Positions 1-9,643 of a DNA stretch of 64,000 nt are shown piece after piece. The position numbers were made by a program, and so were the translations under genes. The stretch is from Ensifer sp. LCM 4579. Its GTDB lineage: Bacteria; Pseudomonadota; Alphaproteobacteria; Rhizobiales; Rhizobiaceae. Positions within the stretch are counted from its first letter, which is position 1; every line of letters starts with the position of its first letter. The stretch spans positions 238,805-302,804 of the forward strand of contig NZ_MDDV01000060.1 in NCBI RefSeq assembly GCF_001854885.1, written 5' to 3'. Under the pieces are notes generated by a model. The model searched no databases, had not been told where the DNA came from, and saw nothing but the letters and a program-made list of their open reading frames with translations.

Positions 1-189
1 CCCTTCTCGGGCGCAAACGCTCCGCGGATCGACTACAAGGACGTCCGCCTCCTGCAGCGCTACATTTCCGAGCGCGGCAAGATCGTTCCGTCCCGCATCA
101 CGGCCGTTTCCCAGAAGAAGCAGCGCGAACTCGCCCAGGCGATCAAGCGCGCACGCTTCCTCGGCCTGCTGCCCTACGTCGTATCGTAA
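1..189 (+). CDS. rpsR: 30S ribosomal protein S18, C-terminal part
   Basis: Only the last 62 residues are inside the window; the gene is open at its 5' end. The reading frame starts at base 1 and ends with TAA at 187–189. S18 binds 16S rRNA in the platform of the small subunit, next to S6. The visible part carries the typical S18 core ([19 protein letters not shown]), the [19 protein letters not shown] helix and the LLPYV end. Its position upstream of a DUF2232 membrane protein and rplI is the usual alphaproteobacterial order, with rpsF expected just outside the window. The identification is very secure. Confidence 0.97.
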   Translation, partial: PFSGANAPRIDYKDVRLLQRYISERGKIVPSRITAVSQKKQRELAQAIKRARFLGLLPYVVS

Positions 190-201
190 GGCCATGACTC
201 T

Positions 202-271
202 CCGTTGATCGCCTGACTCAACGGAAGCTCAAATCCAAGGGCAGGGCTCTTCCTTCGGGTGAGCGCCCTGC
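202..271 (+). terminator. hairpins between rpsR and the DUF2232 gene
   Basis: Two inverted repeats follow rpsR: CCGTTGA/TCAACGG at 202–208 and 218–224, and GGCAGGGC/GCCCTGCC at 240–247 and 264–271. Neither is followed by a clear T run, so they may attenuate or protect the transcript end rather than terminate it fully. Confidence 0.3.
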
Positions 272-378
272 CTCTCCCTTCCGCGGTGGGCGCGGATCGG
301 AACCGGCGGTAGACGCCAAATCCCATGTTGGGGCATGCGAACAGTCGCCCCTAACTGCGTTGAAGCAGGACAGCGAAC

Positions 379-1332
379 GTGCAGAACTGGAACAGGACAT
401 CGCTGATCGTCGGCGCGCTCGCCGGCATTACCGCCGCCCTACTGTCGATGGGCGCGAATACACAATCGTCCTTTGCCATCGTCCTCTATGCCGCTTCCGC
501 GCTGCCGATCCTGATCGCCGGGCTCGGCTGGGGCAACGCCGCCGCGATCGCCGCCATCGCCGCCGCCAGCGTGACGGCGGCAAGCCTCGCGTCCCCCTAT
601 TTCGCGCTTCTGATCCTGGTCGTCACCCTCATCCCCGCGGGCTGGCTCAGCCATCTTGCCAATCTCGCCCGCCCGGCCAGCGAGATCGGCGGACCGGAGA
701 GCGCCCTCGCCTGGTATCCGCTTTCGGACATCCTCGGCCATCTCGCGGGCCTCGTCACCATCGGCATGATCATTGTCGGCTACATCGTCGGCTATGATGC
801 GAGCGTCTCCGATCTCATGGTCGATATGCTGATCGAGGCGGTGAAGGCGCAGGAGCCGCTCTACAATCCGGACGCTGCCGCCGTCGCCCAGTTGAAGGCA
901 ATATTCACGCTGGCGCTCCCGCTCGTGCAAGGGGCCGTCTGGGTGATGATGCTGTTTTCGGCCTACTATCTTGCAACCCGTATCGTGCAGATGTCCGGTC
1001 GCTCCGTGCGGCCGCGGGAAGACATCCCCTCCACGCTGCGCATGCATCGCAACGCCATCTTCATCTTTCTCGCCGGGCTCGTCCTCGCCTTTATCGGCGG
1101 CGCGCCCGCGACGATCGGCGCTCTCGTTTGCGGCACCTTCGGTGCGGGCTTTCTGCTTTCGGGCTTTGCCTCCTTCCACTACCGCACGCGCGGCAGGGCA
1201 TGGCGGCTGCCCGTGCTGTGGATCGCCTATCTGTCGGTATTCGTGTTCACGCTTCCGGCGCTCTTCTTCCTTCTCTTCGGATTGACCGACACGCGACGCA
1301 CCATCGCGGTCACGCCGACGGGAAAAAGCTAA
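379..1332 (+). CDS. DUF2232 family multi-pass membrane protein
   Basis: A 317-aa integral membrane protein with about eight hydrophobic segments and very short loops. It starts with GTG at 379; no convincing ATG lies nearby. It lies between rpsR and rplI, where many alphaproteobacteria carry a DUF2232 protein, and resembles that family in length and hydrophobicity. No catalytic motif is visible and the function of the family is not established to my knowledge. A link to ribosomal protein expression is suggested only by co-location. It ends 35 bases before rplI, so the two are probably co-transcribed. Confidence 0.8.
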   Translation: MQNWNRTSLIVGALAGITAALLSMGANTQSSFAIVLYAASALPILIAGLGWGNAAAIAAIAAASVTAASLASPYFALLILVVTLIPAGWLSHLANLARPASEIGGPESALAWYPLSDILGHLAGLVTIGMIIVGYIVGYDASVSDLMVDMLIEAVKAQEPLYNPDAAAVAQLKAIFTLALPLVQGAVWVMMLFSAYYLATRIVQMSGRSVRPREDIPSTLRMHRNAIFIFLAGLVLAFIGGAPATIGALVCGTFGAGFLLSGFASFHYRTRGRAWRLPVLWIAYLSVFVFTLPALFFLLFGLTDTRRTIAVTPTGKS

Positions 1333-1367
1333 ACAACGAACAATGCCAAACTGAAAGGAACGAAATC

Positions 1368-1943
1368 ATGGAAGTCATTCTTCTCGAACGCATCGCCAAG
1401 CTCGGCCAGATGGGCGAAACCGTGAAGGTTCGCGACGGCTTTGCCCGCAACTACCTGCTGCCGCTCGGCAAGGCGCTGCGCGCCAATGCTGCCAACAAGG
1501 CCCGCTTCGAAGCAGAGCGCGCCACGTTGGAAGCCCGGAATCTGGAGCGCAAGTCGGAAGCCCAGAAGGTTGCCGAAACGCTCGGCGGCAAGTCCTTCGT
1601 CATCGTCCGTTCCGCTGGCGAAACGGGCCAGCTTTACGGCTCGGTTGCCGCTCGCGACATCATTGAAGCCCTGGCTGCAGAAGGTTTCAGCATCAACCGC
1701 AACCAGGTGAACCTCAACCAGCCGATCAAGGCTATCGGTGTCCATAAGGTCACGCTGCACCTGCATGGCGAAGTCGATGCAGTCATCGAAATCAACGTCG
1801 CCCGCTCCGCCGAAGAAGCCGAGCGTCAGGCCAAGGGCGAAAGCCTGACCTCCGCCGAGGCGATCTACGGTGTCGACGAGGACGCGCTGAAGCCGGAAGA
1901 CTTCTTCAACCCGGAAGCCGAGTTCGAAGGCGAAGAAGAATAA
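1368..1943 (+). CDS. rplI: 50S ribosomal protein L9
   Basis: A 191-aa protein; L9 binds 23S rRNA near the base of the L1 stalk and helps hold the reading frame. The N-terminal signature [19 protein letters not shown] and the [11 protein letters not shown] motif identify it. The C-terminal domain ends in an acidic tail ([12 protein letters not shown]), making it longer than the roughly 150 aa of enterobacterial L9, as is common in rhizobia. ATG at 1368 is chosen because it begins the conserved L9 start and has AAAGGAA just upstream; a longer in-frame extension overlaps the preceding gene and has no support. A strong terminator follows at 1971–2000. Confidence 0.98.
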   Translation: MEVILLERIAKLGQMGETVKVRDGFARNYLLPLGKALRANAANKARFEAERATLEARNLERKSEAQKVAETLGGKSFVIVRSAGETGQLYGSVAARDIIEALAAEGFSINRNQVNLNQPIKAIGVHKVTLHLHGEVDAVIEINVARSAEEAERQAKGESLTSAEAIYGVDEDALKPEDFFNPEAEFEGEEE

Positions 1944-1970
1944 GCGCCAGCGAGAGAGCTGAGAAAGGAG

Positions 1971-2000
1971 AAACCCGGATCCCTCGCGATCCGGGTTTTT
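1971..2000 (+). terminator. rho-independent terminator after rplI
   Basis: AACCCGGAT and ATCCGGGTT form a 9-bp stem around CCCTCGCG, followed directly by a T-rich stretch. It closes the rpsR–rplI operon. Confidence 0.9.
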
Positions 2001-2279
2001 CTTTGCGGCCGTGTCGGCGCGGAACACGCGCTTTGCGAGCGACGCCGAAGTGCGAATCAGATAGCTTCTCCCGGCCCCCTCGTGTCAATTGCCCCCGCCT
2101 TTCTGACAGGCCCATTTCGCGCCTTCAGGCGGCCCCTGTGGATGAATGTGGACAACGGGCAAAGGCGACGGGCGAGGTTGCATGCCGCGGCACTGTTGCA
2201 CGGCTACACTAGACGCGGACCGGCGCAGACAGCAAACCGGATTGATCGAAGGAACGACAGGCGGAACGGAAAGAAGATC

Positions 2280-3779
2280 ATGAATGACGCAGCGCGAAAG
2301 CTCGCCCCCTTGGCCAAGGATCAGGCGGACCAGCACTATCGCGAGGCGCCGAACAATCTGGAAGCCGAACAGGCGCTGCTCGGCGCCATTCTGGTCAACA
2401 ACGACGCCTTCTACCGCGTGTCGGACTTCCTCAAGCCCGTGCATCTCTACGAGCCGCTGCATCGCAAGATCTTCGAGATCGCCGGCGAAATCATCCGCAT
2501 GGGCAAGACCGCCAATCCGGTGACGGTCAAGACGTTCCTGAAGGCCGACGAGAAGGTCGGCGACCTGACGGTGGCGCAATATCTCGCACGCCTTGCGGCC
2601 GAAGCCGTTTCGATCATCAATGCGGAGGATTACGGCCGGGCGATCTACGACCTGGCGCTGCGCCGCTCGCTGATCACCATCGGCGAGGATATGGTCAACA
2701 TCGCCTATGACGCGCCGCTCGACATGCCGCCGCAAAGCCAGATCGAGGATGCCGAACGGCGGCTCTTCGAACTCGCCGAGACGGGGCGCTACGATGGCGG
2801 CTTCCAGTCGTTCAATGATGCCGTGGCACTCGCCATCGACATGGCGGGCCAGGCCTTCGAGCGCGACGGGCATCTTTCGGGCATCTCCACCGGCATCCAT
2901 TCGCTCGACGGCAAGATGGGCGGATTGCAGCGTTCGGACCTGATCATCCTGGCCGGACGCCCGGGCATGGGCAAGACCTCGCTTGCGACGAACATCGCCT
3001 ACAACATCGCTGCGTCCTACGAGCCGGAGGTGCAGCCGGACGGCTCCTTCAAGGCGAAGAACGGCGGCGTCGTCGGCTTCTATTCGCTCGAAATGTCGTC
3101 GGAACAACTTGCAACCCGTATCATCTCCGAGCAGACGGAGGTCTCTTCTTCGAAGATCCGCCGCGGCGACATCTCGGAGGCCGATTTCGAAAAGCTCGTC
3201 GCCTGCTCTCAGATGATGCAGAAGGTGCCCCTCTATATCGACCAGACCGGCGGCATCTCCATCGCCCAATTGGCGGCGCGCGCCCGGCGCCTCAAGCGGC
3301 AGCGCGGCCTCGACGTGCTCGTGGTCGACTACGTGCAGCTGATGACCGGCTCGAAGAAGTCGGGCGAAAACCGCGTACAGGAGATCACCGAGATCACCAC
3401 CGGCCTCAAGGCACTCGGCAAGGAACTCAACGTGCCGATCATTGCACTATCGCAGCTCTCGCGTGCCGTCGAAAGCCGCGAAGACAAGCGCCCGCAGCTC
3501 TCGGACCTGCGCGAATCAGGTTCGATCGAACAGGACGCCGACGTGGTGCTCTTCGTGTTCCGCGAGGAATACTATGTGAAGAACATGGAGCCGCGCGACG
3601 AATTCGACCCGAAATACGAAGAGTGGAAGATGCAGATGGAGAAGGTGAAAGGCACGGCCGACGTGATCATCGCCAAGCAGCGTCACGGACCGACCGGCAC
3701 CGTCAAGCTCGCCTTCCAGTCCGAATTCACCCGCTTCTCGGATCTGGCCGATCCGTCGTTCACGCAGTATGAGCATTGA
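2280..3779 (+). CDS. dnaB: replicative DNA helicase DnaB
   Basis: A 499-aa hexameric 5'-3' helicase that unwinds DNA at the replication fork. The N-terminal domain (NNLEAEQALLGAIL) binds DnaG primase. The RecA-like C-terminal domain has the Walker A motif AGRPGMGKTS near residue 224, a Walker B region ending DVLVVDYVQLM near 345, and the downstream LSQLSRAVESR and DLRESGSIEQDADVV motifs. ATG at 2280 is preferred over longer in-frame starts because conservation begins there. The 280 bases upstream, after the rplI terminator, should carry its own promoter. No intein or other insertion is seen. Confidence 0.97.
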   Translation: MNDAARKLAPLAKDQADQHYREAPNNLEAEQALLGAILVNNDAFYRVSDFLKPVHLYEPLHRKIFEIAGEIIRMGKTANPVTVKTFLKADEKVGDLTVAQYLARLAAEAVSIINAEDYGRAIYDLALRRSLITIGEDMVNIAYDAPLDMPPQSQIEDAERRLFELAETGRYDGGFQSFNDAVALAIDMAGQAFERDGHLSGISTGIHSLDGKMGGLQRSDLIILAGRPGMGKTSLATNIAYNIAASYEPEVQPDGSFKAKNGGVVGFYSLEMSSEQLATRIISEQTEVSSSKIRRGDISEADFEKLVACSQMMQKVPLYIDQTGGISIAQLAARARRLKRQRGLDVLVVDYVQLMTGSKKSGENRVQEITEITTGLKALGKELNVPIIALSQLSRAVESREDKRPQLSDLRESGSIEQDADVVLFVFREEYYVKNMEPRDEFDPKYEEWKMQMEKVKGTADVIIAKQRHGPTGTVKLAFQSEFTRFSDLADPSFTQYEH

Positions 3780-3837
3780 GCGCGGCTGCGCACGGCGTGT
3801 TTGCCCCCGCGTCGTAACCCGTCAATTCAAGTAGCGG

Positions 3838-4143
3838 TCACCCGCCAATCATCGCCCTTCCCATCGCCACCACGAAAACGCCGATCGCAACGGCCCAAAG
3901 CAGCGGCAGTCGCGTCGCAGCAATTGCCGTCGCAAGGGTGGCGAGCGTTTCGGCCGGGCCGGTGGCGAGAGCGGTCGGGGCGATGACGGCCATCAGCACG
4001 GCGGGCGGAATAGCCTCCAGCGCTCGCCTCTGCTGCGGACCGATGGCGACGAAGCGGATGAGGACGAGGCCGGCGATGCGCGTCAGCGCCGTGGCTGCGG
4101 CCATCGCGACGATGGCGAGGAAGGTACTCGGATCGAGCGTCAT
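3838..4143 (-). CDS. azlD: AzlD family branched-chain amino acid export subunit
   Basis: A 101-aa protein with three or four membrane segments, typical of AzlD, the small partner of AzlC in branched-chain amino acid and azaleucine export. Its start codon (4141–4143) overlaps the azlC stop by four bases (ATGA), showing translational coupling. It contains the family-like stretch AIPPAVLMAVIAPTAL. Substrate is inferred from the family only. It converges on dnaB with about 60 bases between the genes. Confidence 0.85.
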   Translation of the reverse strand: MTLDPSTFLAIVAMAAATALTRIAGLVLIRFVAIGPQQRRALEAIPPAVLMAVIAPTALATGPAETLATLATAIAATRLPLLWAVAIGVFVVAMGRAMIGG

Positions 4144-4847
4144 GCGCAGGCCTCCTGGCCGGCGCCCGTCACGAGGGTTGCAACGGCTCCGGCGGTGGCA
4201 CCGGCCGCGATGTACCAGACGCCAGGCAGAAACTGGTGGACGAGCACGGCCGCGGCGGCGCTGGCGGCGAGCACCGCGCCGGTCTCGCGGCCCTTCCAGA
4301 AACTCGCGACGAGAACCGTGAAGACGGCCGGAAAGGCAAAATCGAGACCGATCGCCTTCGGATTTCCCAAGAAGGCGCCGACAAGCGAGCCCACAAGGCT
4401 CGTCAGCACCCAGACGCAATAGAAGGGTATCGCGAGGCCGGCATACCATGCCGGCGTCAACCGTGTCTGTCCGGCGCGCAGCTCCGCCATCGCCCAGATT
4501 TCGTCGGCCAGCAGCAGCATCGCGGCATACTTCGCCGGCCCGGAAAAGGACGGCATCCTCGTGCCTATCGAGGCGCCCATCAGCACGTGTCGGATGTTCA
4601 CGAGCAAGGCCGAGAAGGCGAGCGCGCCCCAGGAGGCCGGATGCATCCAGATATCCATGGCCACGAATTGCGAGCCTCCGGCAAAGACCAGGGCACTCAT
4701 CATTGTTGCTTCGAGGCTGCTCAGCCCTTTGGAAGCGGCAACGGCGCCGAAGACCAGGCCGATCGGGACGACCGCCACGGTAAGCGGGGCCATCGCCCGT
4801 ACGCCGCCGATAAATTCGTCGAGGATATCCACCCTTTTCACGTCCAT
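4140..4847 (-). CDS. azlC: AzlC family branched-chain amino acid permease
   Basis: A 235-aa membrane protein of the AzlC/YgaZ family, the large subunit of the AzlCD exporter. The N-terminal half holds the family pattern PLTVAVVPIGLVFGAVAASKG and the central FAGGSQFVA motif; about six hydrophobic helices follow. ATG at 4847 is chosen because AAGGACGGAG precedes it at good spacing; a GTG six codons upstream overlaps that ribosome binding site. It lies between an AraC-type regulator and azlD in the same direction, so the three probably form one operon, with the regulator a candidate controller of export. Confidence 0.88.
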   Translation of the reverse strand: MDVKRVDILDEFIGGVRAMAPLTVAVVPIGLVFGAVAASKGLSSLEATMMSALVFAGGSQFVAMDIWMHPASWGALAFSALLVNIRHVLMGASIGTRMPSFSGPAKYAAMLLLADEIWAMAELRAGQTRLTPAWYAGLAIPFYCVWVLTSLVGSLVGAFLGNPKAIGLDFAFPAVFTVLVASFWKGRETGAVLAASAAAAVLVHQFLPGVWYIAAGATAGAVATLVTGAGQEACA

Positions 4848-4912
4848 GATCTCCGTCCTTTTCACCAGAGCTCATAGGGGGGAGAACGATGCCGGGTCTT
4901 GAACGAAAGTGA

Positions 4913-5770
4913 TCAGCCGGCGCGGAAAGCACCCGGCGTCACGCCGGTCCTCGCCTTGAAATGACGGGTGAAATGCGCCTGGTCGGCGAAGCCGCAATGA
5001 TACGCCGTCTCGGCGGCCGACCAACCGAGCCGCAGCAGGCTGCGTGCCTCTCGCACGCGCTTGTCGGTGAGAAAAGCATGCGGGGTGATGTGGAACTCCC
5101 TGCGGAACGCGCGGATCAGATGCGCGCGGCTGAGGCCCGCCACCTTGGCAAGCTCGTCGAGGCCGATGTCGCGCGCATAGTTCTCGATCAGATAGTCGCG
5201 CGCGCGACGAACGGCAGAGCTCTCACGCGACCGGACGGGAACGATGATCGCACTTCCGTGCCGCTGGAAAAGCGTGGCCAGGAAGCTGAACATGCTTTCG
5301 TCCGCCTCCAGAGCTCCCGCCTTACCTTCAAGGGTACGGTGTGCTCGATGGAAGGCATCGGCAAGTTCCGTATCCGTCAGCCATTGTCGGGAAAAGGAGG
5401 GCGTTCCACGGAAAGCGCGGCCCGTGACATCCTCGAGAACGTCGACGAAAAGTTCCACCGAGGGATAGATCATGCGATAGCGGTAGCCGTCAGCGCCGGG
5501 ATGCCCGTCATGCACCTCGTCGGGGTTGATGAGATAGAAATCGCCCGGCCCCGTCTGGGATCGCTCGCCCTTGATCGTGCTGATCTGCGAGCCGGCCTCG
5601 ATGGCGCCTATGCTGAACGTGTCGTGCGCGTGCGGCGCGAATTCATGGGTGATGAAAGTGGCGCTCAGGCACTCCATCCCATTGAAGCGGGGATCCCGCC
5701 AGAAACGGGTCCGCTCGGCACCTTTGAGCGGCATGGCCTCGGTGGCCTCTTCCTGGGAAATCGTATGCAT
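4913..5770 (-). CDS. AraC family transcriptional regulator
   Basis: A 285-aa protein with an N-terminal cupin-like sensor (HEFAPHAHDTFSIGAIEAG, then GPGDFYLINPDEVHDG) and a C-terminal AraC double helix-turn-helix from about residue 185, including GLDELAKVAGLSRAHLIRAF and the closing TGVTPGAFR. Such proteins usually sense a small molecule and activate neighbouring genes. The azlC gene begins 65 bases downstream, so control of the exporter is the simplest hypothesis. A 14-bp palindrome (5767–5780) overlaps the start codon and could be an autoregulatory site. The ligand is unknown. Confidence 0.9.
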   Translation of the reverse strand: MHTISQEEATEAMPLKGAERTRFWRDPRFNGMECLSATFITHEFAPHAHDTFSIGAIEAGSQISTIKGERSQTGPGDFYLINPDEVHDGHPGADGYRYRMIYPSVELFVDVLEDVTGRAFRGTPSFSRQWLTDTELADAFHRAHRTLEGKAGALEADESMFSFLATLFQRHGSAIIVPVRSRESSAVRRARDYLIENYARDIGLDELAKVAGLSRAHLIRAFRREFHITPHAFLTDKRVREARSLLRLGWSAAETAYHCGFADQAHFTRHFKARTGVTPGAFRAG

Positions 5771-5780
5771 CGATCGATGC
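5767..5780. promoter_or_regulatory. palindrome over the AraC-type gene start
   Basis: GCATCGATCGATGC is a perfect 14-bp palindrome overlapping the ATG (5768–5770, minus strand). Its position would suit an autoregulatory operator, but the alternation of CGAT units makes chance or a low-complexity origin possible. Confidence 0.25.
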
Positions 5781-5900
5781 TAGCGCCGCCGGGCCGGGAC
5801 GTCTTGTACAAAAGTGCTCGCCCGTCCGCACATTCAGTCCGCCTCGGCGAAGCCGATTTGCCGCCATCGACGCATGCCTGTAAAAGCTCAAGCCACCGCC

Positions 5901-6007
5901 CTACAGCGCCGCGCGTTTTATTGAACGCGCAAAGGTCGCTGTAGCACTTTGAAATGCTGCATGTCTTTGTCCTTGAATCGAGGTCGATCAAAGGAGACAT
6001 GCAGTAG
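5901..6007. repeat. RIME1-type intergenic mosaic element, copy 1
   Basis: A 107-bp element with two inverted repeats: CTACAGCG…CGCTGTAG around GCGCGT/ACGCGC, then CTGCATGTCT…AGACATGCAG. It is nearly identical to copies at 13671–13778 and 36272–36378. This structure matches the published Rhizobium element RIME1. It ends 13 bases before the alr start codon, and its last bases (CAGTAG) join GAG to form the AGGAG that precedes alr. Confidence 0.88.
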
Positions 6008-6020
6008 GAGACCCCGCCTC

Positions 6021-7160
6021 ATGCACAGCCCAGAATTTTTCGCTGCCTCCAACCGGCTCACCATCGACCTTGCGGCGCTCGCCGACAACTGGCGGTCCAT
6101 GGACGAGCGCTCGGGCAGGGCCCGCGCCGCCGCCGTACTCAAGGCCGACGCCTACGGGATCGGTGTCTTCGAGGCGGCGCCGGTGCTCTATGCCGCCGGA
6201 GCGCGTGATTTCTTCGTCGCCAGCGTCGAGGAAGGCGTCGAGCTTCGCCCGCTGCTGCCGGACGCTCGGATCTATATCCTTGGGGGCATGTGGCCGGGCA
6301 ATGAGGAGCTCTTCTTCGCCAACGACCTCGTGCCGGTCGTCAACTCGGAGGAGCAGCTTGCCGCCTTCATGGCCGCGCTTTCCGAACGGGGCGACTATCC
6401 TTGCGTGCTGCATGTCGACACCGGCATGAACCGCCTCGGCCTCTGCGTGGAGGAAGCTCTCGCGCTTGCCCACGACCCGGCGAGGCCCGCAAGCTTCTCG
6501 CCGGTGCTCGTCATGAGCCATCTCGCCTGTGCCGACGACCCGAAGCATCCGATGAATTTCTACCAGCTTCAGCGCTTCCGCGAGGTGACGGCGGCCTTCG
6601 CGGGCATCCCCGCGAGTCTCGCCAATTCGGGCGGCGTTTTCCTCGGCGCGGACTATCATTTCGATCTTACACGCCCCGGAATCGCCGTTTATGGCGGCGA
6701 GGCGGTGAACGGCGTCCCCAATCCGATGAAGCCGGTCGTAACCGCGGAAGCACGCATTCTGCAGGTCCGGGCTGTCCCCTCCGGCGGCACGGCAAGCTAC
6801 GGCGCTTCGGCGCGCTTTACCCGCGACAGCCGTATCGCCACGGTCGCGATCGGCTATGCCGACGGCTATCACCGTTCGCTTTCGGGCGGCGGCGTCACGC
6901 TCCGGCAGGCGATGCCCTCGGGCGCCTACGGCTTCCTGCATGGGCAGAGAGTGCCACATGTCGGCCGGGTGACAATGGATTTAAGCCTTTTCGACGTCAC
7001 GGACCTACCGGAAGGCGCCGTTCGCGCCGGCGACTATATCGAGCTCTTCGGCCGCAACGTTGCGATCGACGACGTGGCTCGTGCCGGCGGCACGATCGGC
7101 TACGAACTGCTGACGAGCCTCGGTCGGCGCTACTGCCGTACGTATATCGGCGGCAACTGA
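6021..7160 (+). CDS. alr: alanine racemase
   Basis: A 379-aa PLP enzyme that interconverts L- and D-alanine for peptidoglycan. The PLP lysine is K41 in LKADAYGIG; the DTGMNRLGL motif and the second catalytic tyrosine (GGTASYGASARF, about residue 260) are present, as is the C-terminal MDLSLFDVTD region. Start: ATG at 6021 begins the Alr-like sequence and has TAGGAG ten bases upstream; the longer reading frame runs back into the RIME1 element and is rejected. Length is typical. Whether it is the biosynthetic (alr) or catabolic (dadX) type cannot be told from sequence; no alanine dehydrogenase gene is nearby. Confidence 0.95.
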   Translation: MHSPEFFAASNRLTIDLAALADNWRSMDERSGRARAAAVLKADAYGIGVFEAAPVLYAAGARDFFVASVEEGVELRPLLPDARIYILGGMWPGNEELFFANDLVPVVNSEEQLAAFMAALSERGDYPCVLHVDTGMNRLGLCVEEALALAHDPARPASFSPVLVMSHLACADDPKHPMNFYQLQRFREVTAAFAGIPASLANSGGVFLGADYHFDLTRPGIAVYGGEAVNGVPNPMKPVVTAEARILQVRAVPSGGTASYGASARFTRDSRIATVAIGYADGYHRSLSGGGVTLRQAMPSGAYGFLHGQRVPHVGRVTMDLSLFDVTDLPEGAVRAGDYIELFGRNVAIDDVARAGGTIGYELLTSLGRRYCRTYIGGN

Positions 7161-7187
7161 GCCAGACCACTGTTGAAAACCATCCTT

Positions 7188-7230
7188 TACAGCGCCGCGC
7201 GTCTTTCTGACGCGCAAAGGTCTCTGTAAC
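7188..7230. repeat. RIME1 first palindrome (partial copy)
   Basis: TTACAG…CTGTAA flanks GCGCGTC/GACGCGC, matching only the first half of the RIME1-type elements at 5901 and 36272. The second palindrome is absent and is replaced by a different inverted repeat. Confidence 0.75.
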
Positions 7231-7241
7231 TTTTTGACTCT

Positions 7242-7289
7242 GCGCATCGAGCTTTCCGAAAATCAGGTACGATTTTCGGGCCGATGCGC
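7242..7289. repeat. interspersed inverted repeat after alr
   Basis: GCGCATCG…CGATGCGC outer arms enclose CCGAAAATC/GATTTTCGG. A related repeat follows the phoX-like gene at 44388–44429. Such palindromes are common between genes in Sinorhizobium; role unknown. Confidence 0.7.
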
Positions 7290-7384
7290 TAAAGCGGCAT
7301 TTCGGGTCATTATGTGACCGCCGAAAAGTGATTCTCGGGCGGAGGCGCTCCGCCCACCTTCCCGTCTGCCGAAAGCGAATTCAT

Positions 7385-8788
<1,404 letters not shown>

Positions 8789-8901
8789 GACATCGGCCCC
8801 GCGATCGGCGGTGGATAAATGTCTCGAGCGCATGCGCGGACGTCCGCAGGCAGATAAGCTTTGTATGACCCGCTTGGAGACGGGGTCGGAGTAAGGACAA
8901 T

Positions 8902-9501
8902 ATGCCCATCACAATTCTCGACGGTATCGTTCTCGGCGTCGCACTGTTTTCGGCCATCCTCGCGATGGTCCGCGGTTTCTCGCGCGAAGTTCTTTCGGTC
9001 GCGAGCTGGATCGGCGCGGCCGCCGCCGCGTATTTTCTCTACCGGTACCTGCTCCCCTATGCGAAGCAATATACCGACAACGATACGGTGGCGTTGATCG
9101 GTTCGGCCGCCGTCATCTTCCTGGTGGCGCTGATCGTGATTTCCTTCATCACGATGCGGATCGCCGATTTCATCATCGACAGCCGCATCGGCGCCCTCGA
9201 CCGCACACTCGGCTTTCTCTTCGGAGCGGCGCGCGGCATTCTGCTGGTCGTCGTCGCCATGCTGTTCTTCAACTGGCTGGTCTCGCCGCAGCAGCAGCCG
9301 ATCTGGGTCACGCAAGCAAAATCGAAGCCGCTGCTCGACAATCTCGGCAACAGGCTGGTCGCGCTGCTGCCGGAAGAAGCGGACGCCACCATTCTCAACC
9401 GTTTGCGCGGCCGTGATACGACCGGCGAAGGAGAGAGCGAGAACCCGCCCGCCGCCAACGAACAGGCGCCGAGCGATGGCGCTCCGGCCACGAAGGGCTG
9501 A
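8902..9501 (+). CDS. cvpA: CvpA family membrane protein
   Basis: A 199-aa protein with four hydrophobic segments in the first 140 residues and a polar, Glu/Pro-rich tail. It matches the CvpA family, named from colicin V production and often found beside purF, as here. The TAAGGACAAT sequence before ATG 8902 is a good ribosome binding site. In other bacteria CvpA affects envelope homeostasis; its biochemical role is not settled. A terminator separates it from purF. Confidence 0.9.
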   Translation: MPITILDGIVLGVALFSAILAMVRGFSREVLSVASWIGAAAAAYFLYRYLLPYAKQYTDNDTVALIGSAAVIFLVALIVISFITMRIADFIIDSRIGALDRTLGFLFGAARGILLVVVAMLFFNWLVSPQQQPIWVTQAKSKPLLDNLGNRLVALLPEEADATILNRLRGRDTTGEGESENPPAANEQAPSDGAPATKG

Positions 9502-9518
9502 TGAAGGAAGACGTTTGC

Positions 9519-9546
9519 AACAAAGCCCGCTGTGCGGGCTTTGTCT
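9519..9546 (+). terminator. rho-independent terminator after cvpA
   Basis: CAAAGCCCGC and GCGGGCTTTG form a 10-bp stem around TGT, with a short T-rich tail. It suggests purF is transcribed from its own promoter. Confidence 0.85.
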
Positions 9547-9643
9547 ATTGAAATGACGTTCGCAAGGCTTTTCGGCTAAGATTGCTTGACGACTGGCGGA
9601 ACGATCACGATATGCGCACGGCGCGGAGCAAAGGCAGACTGCG

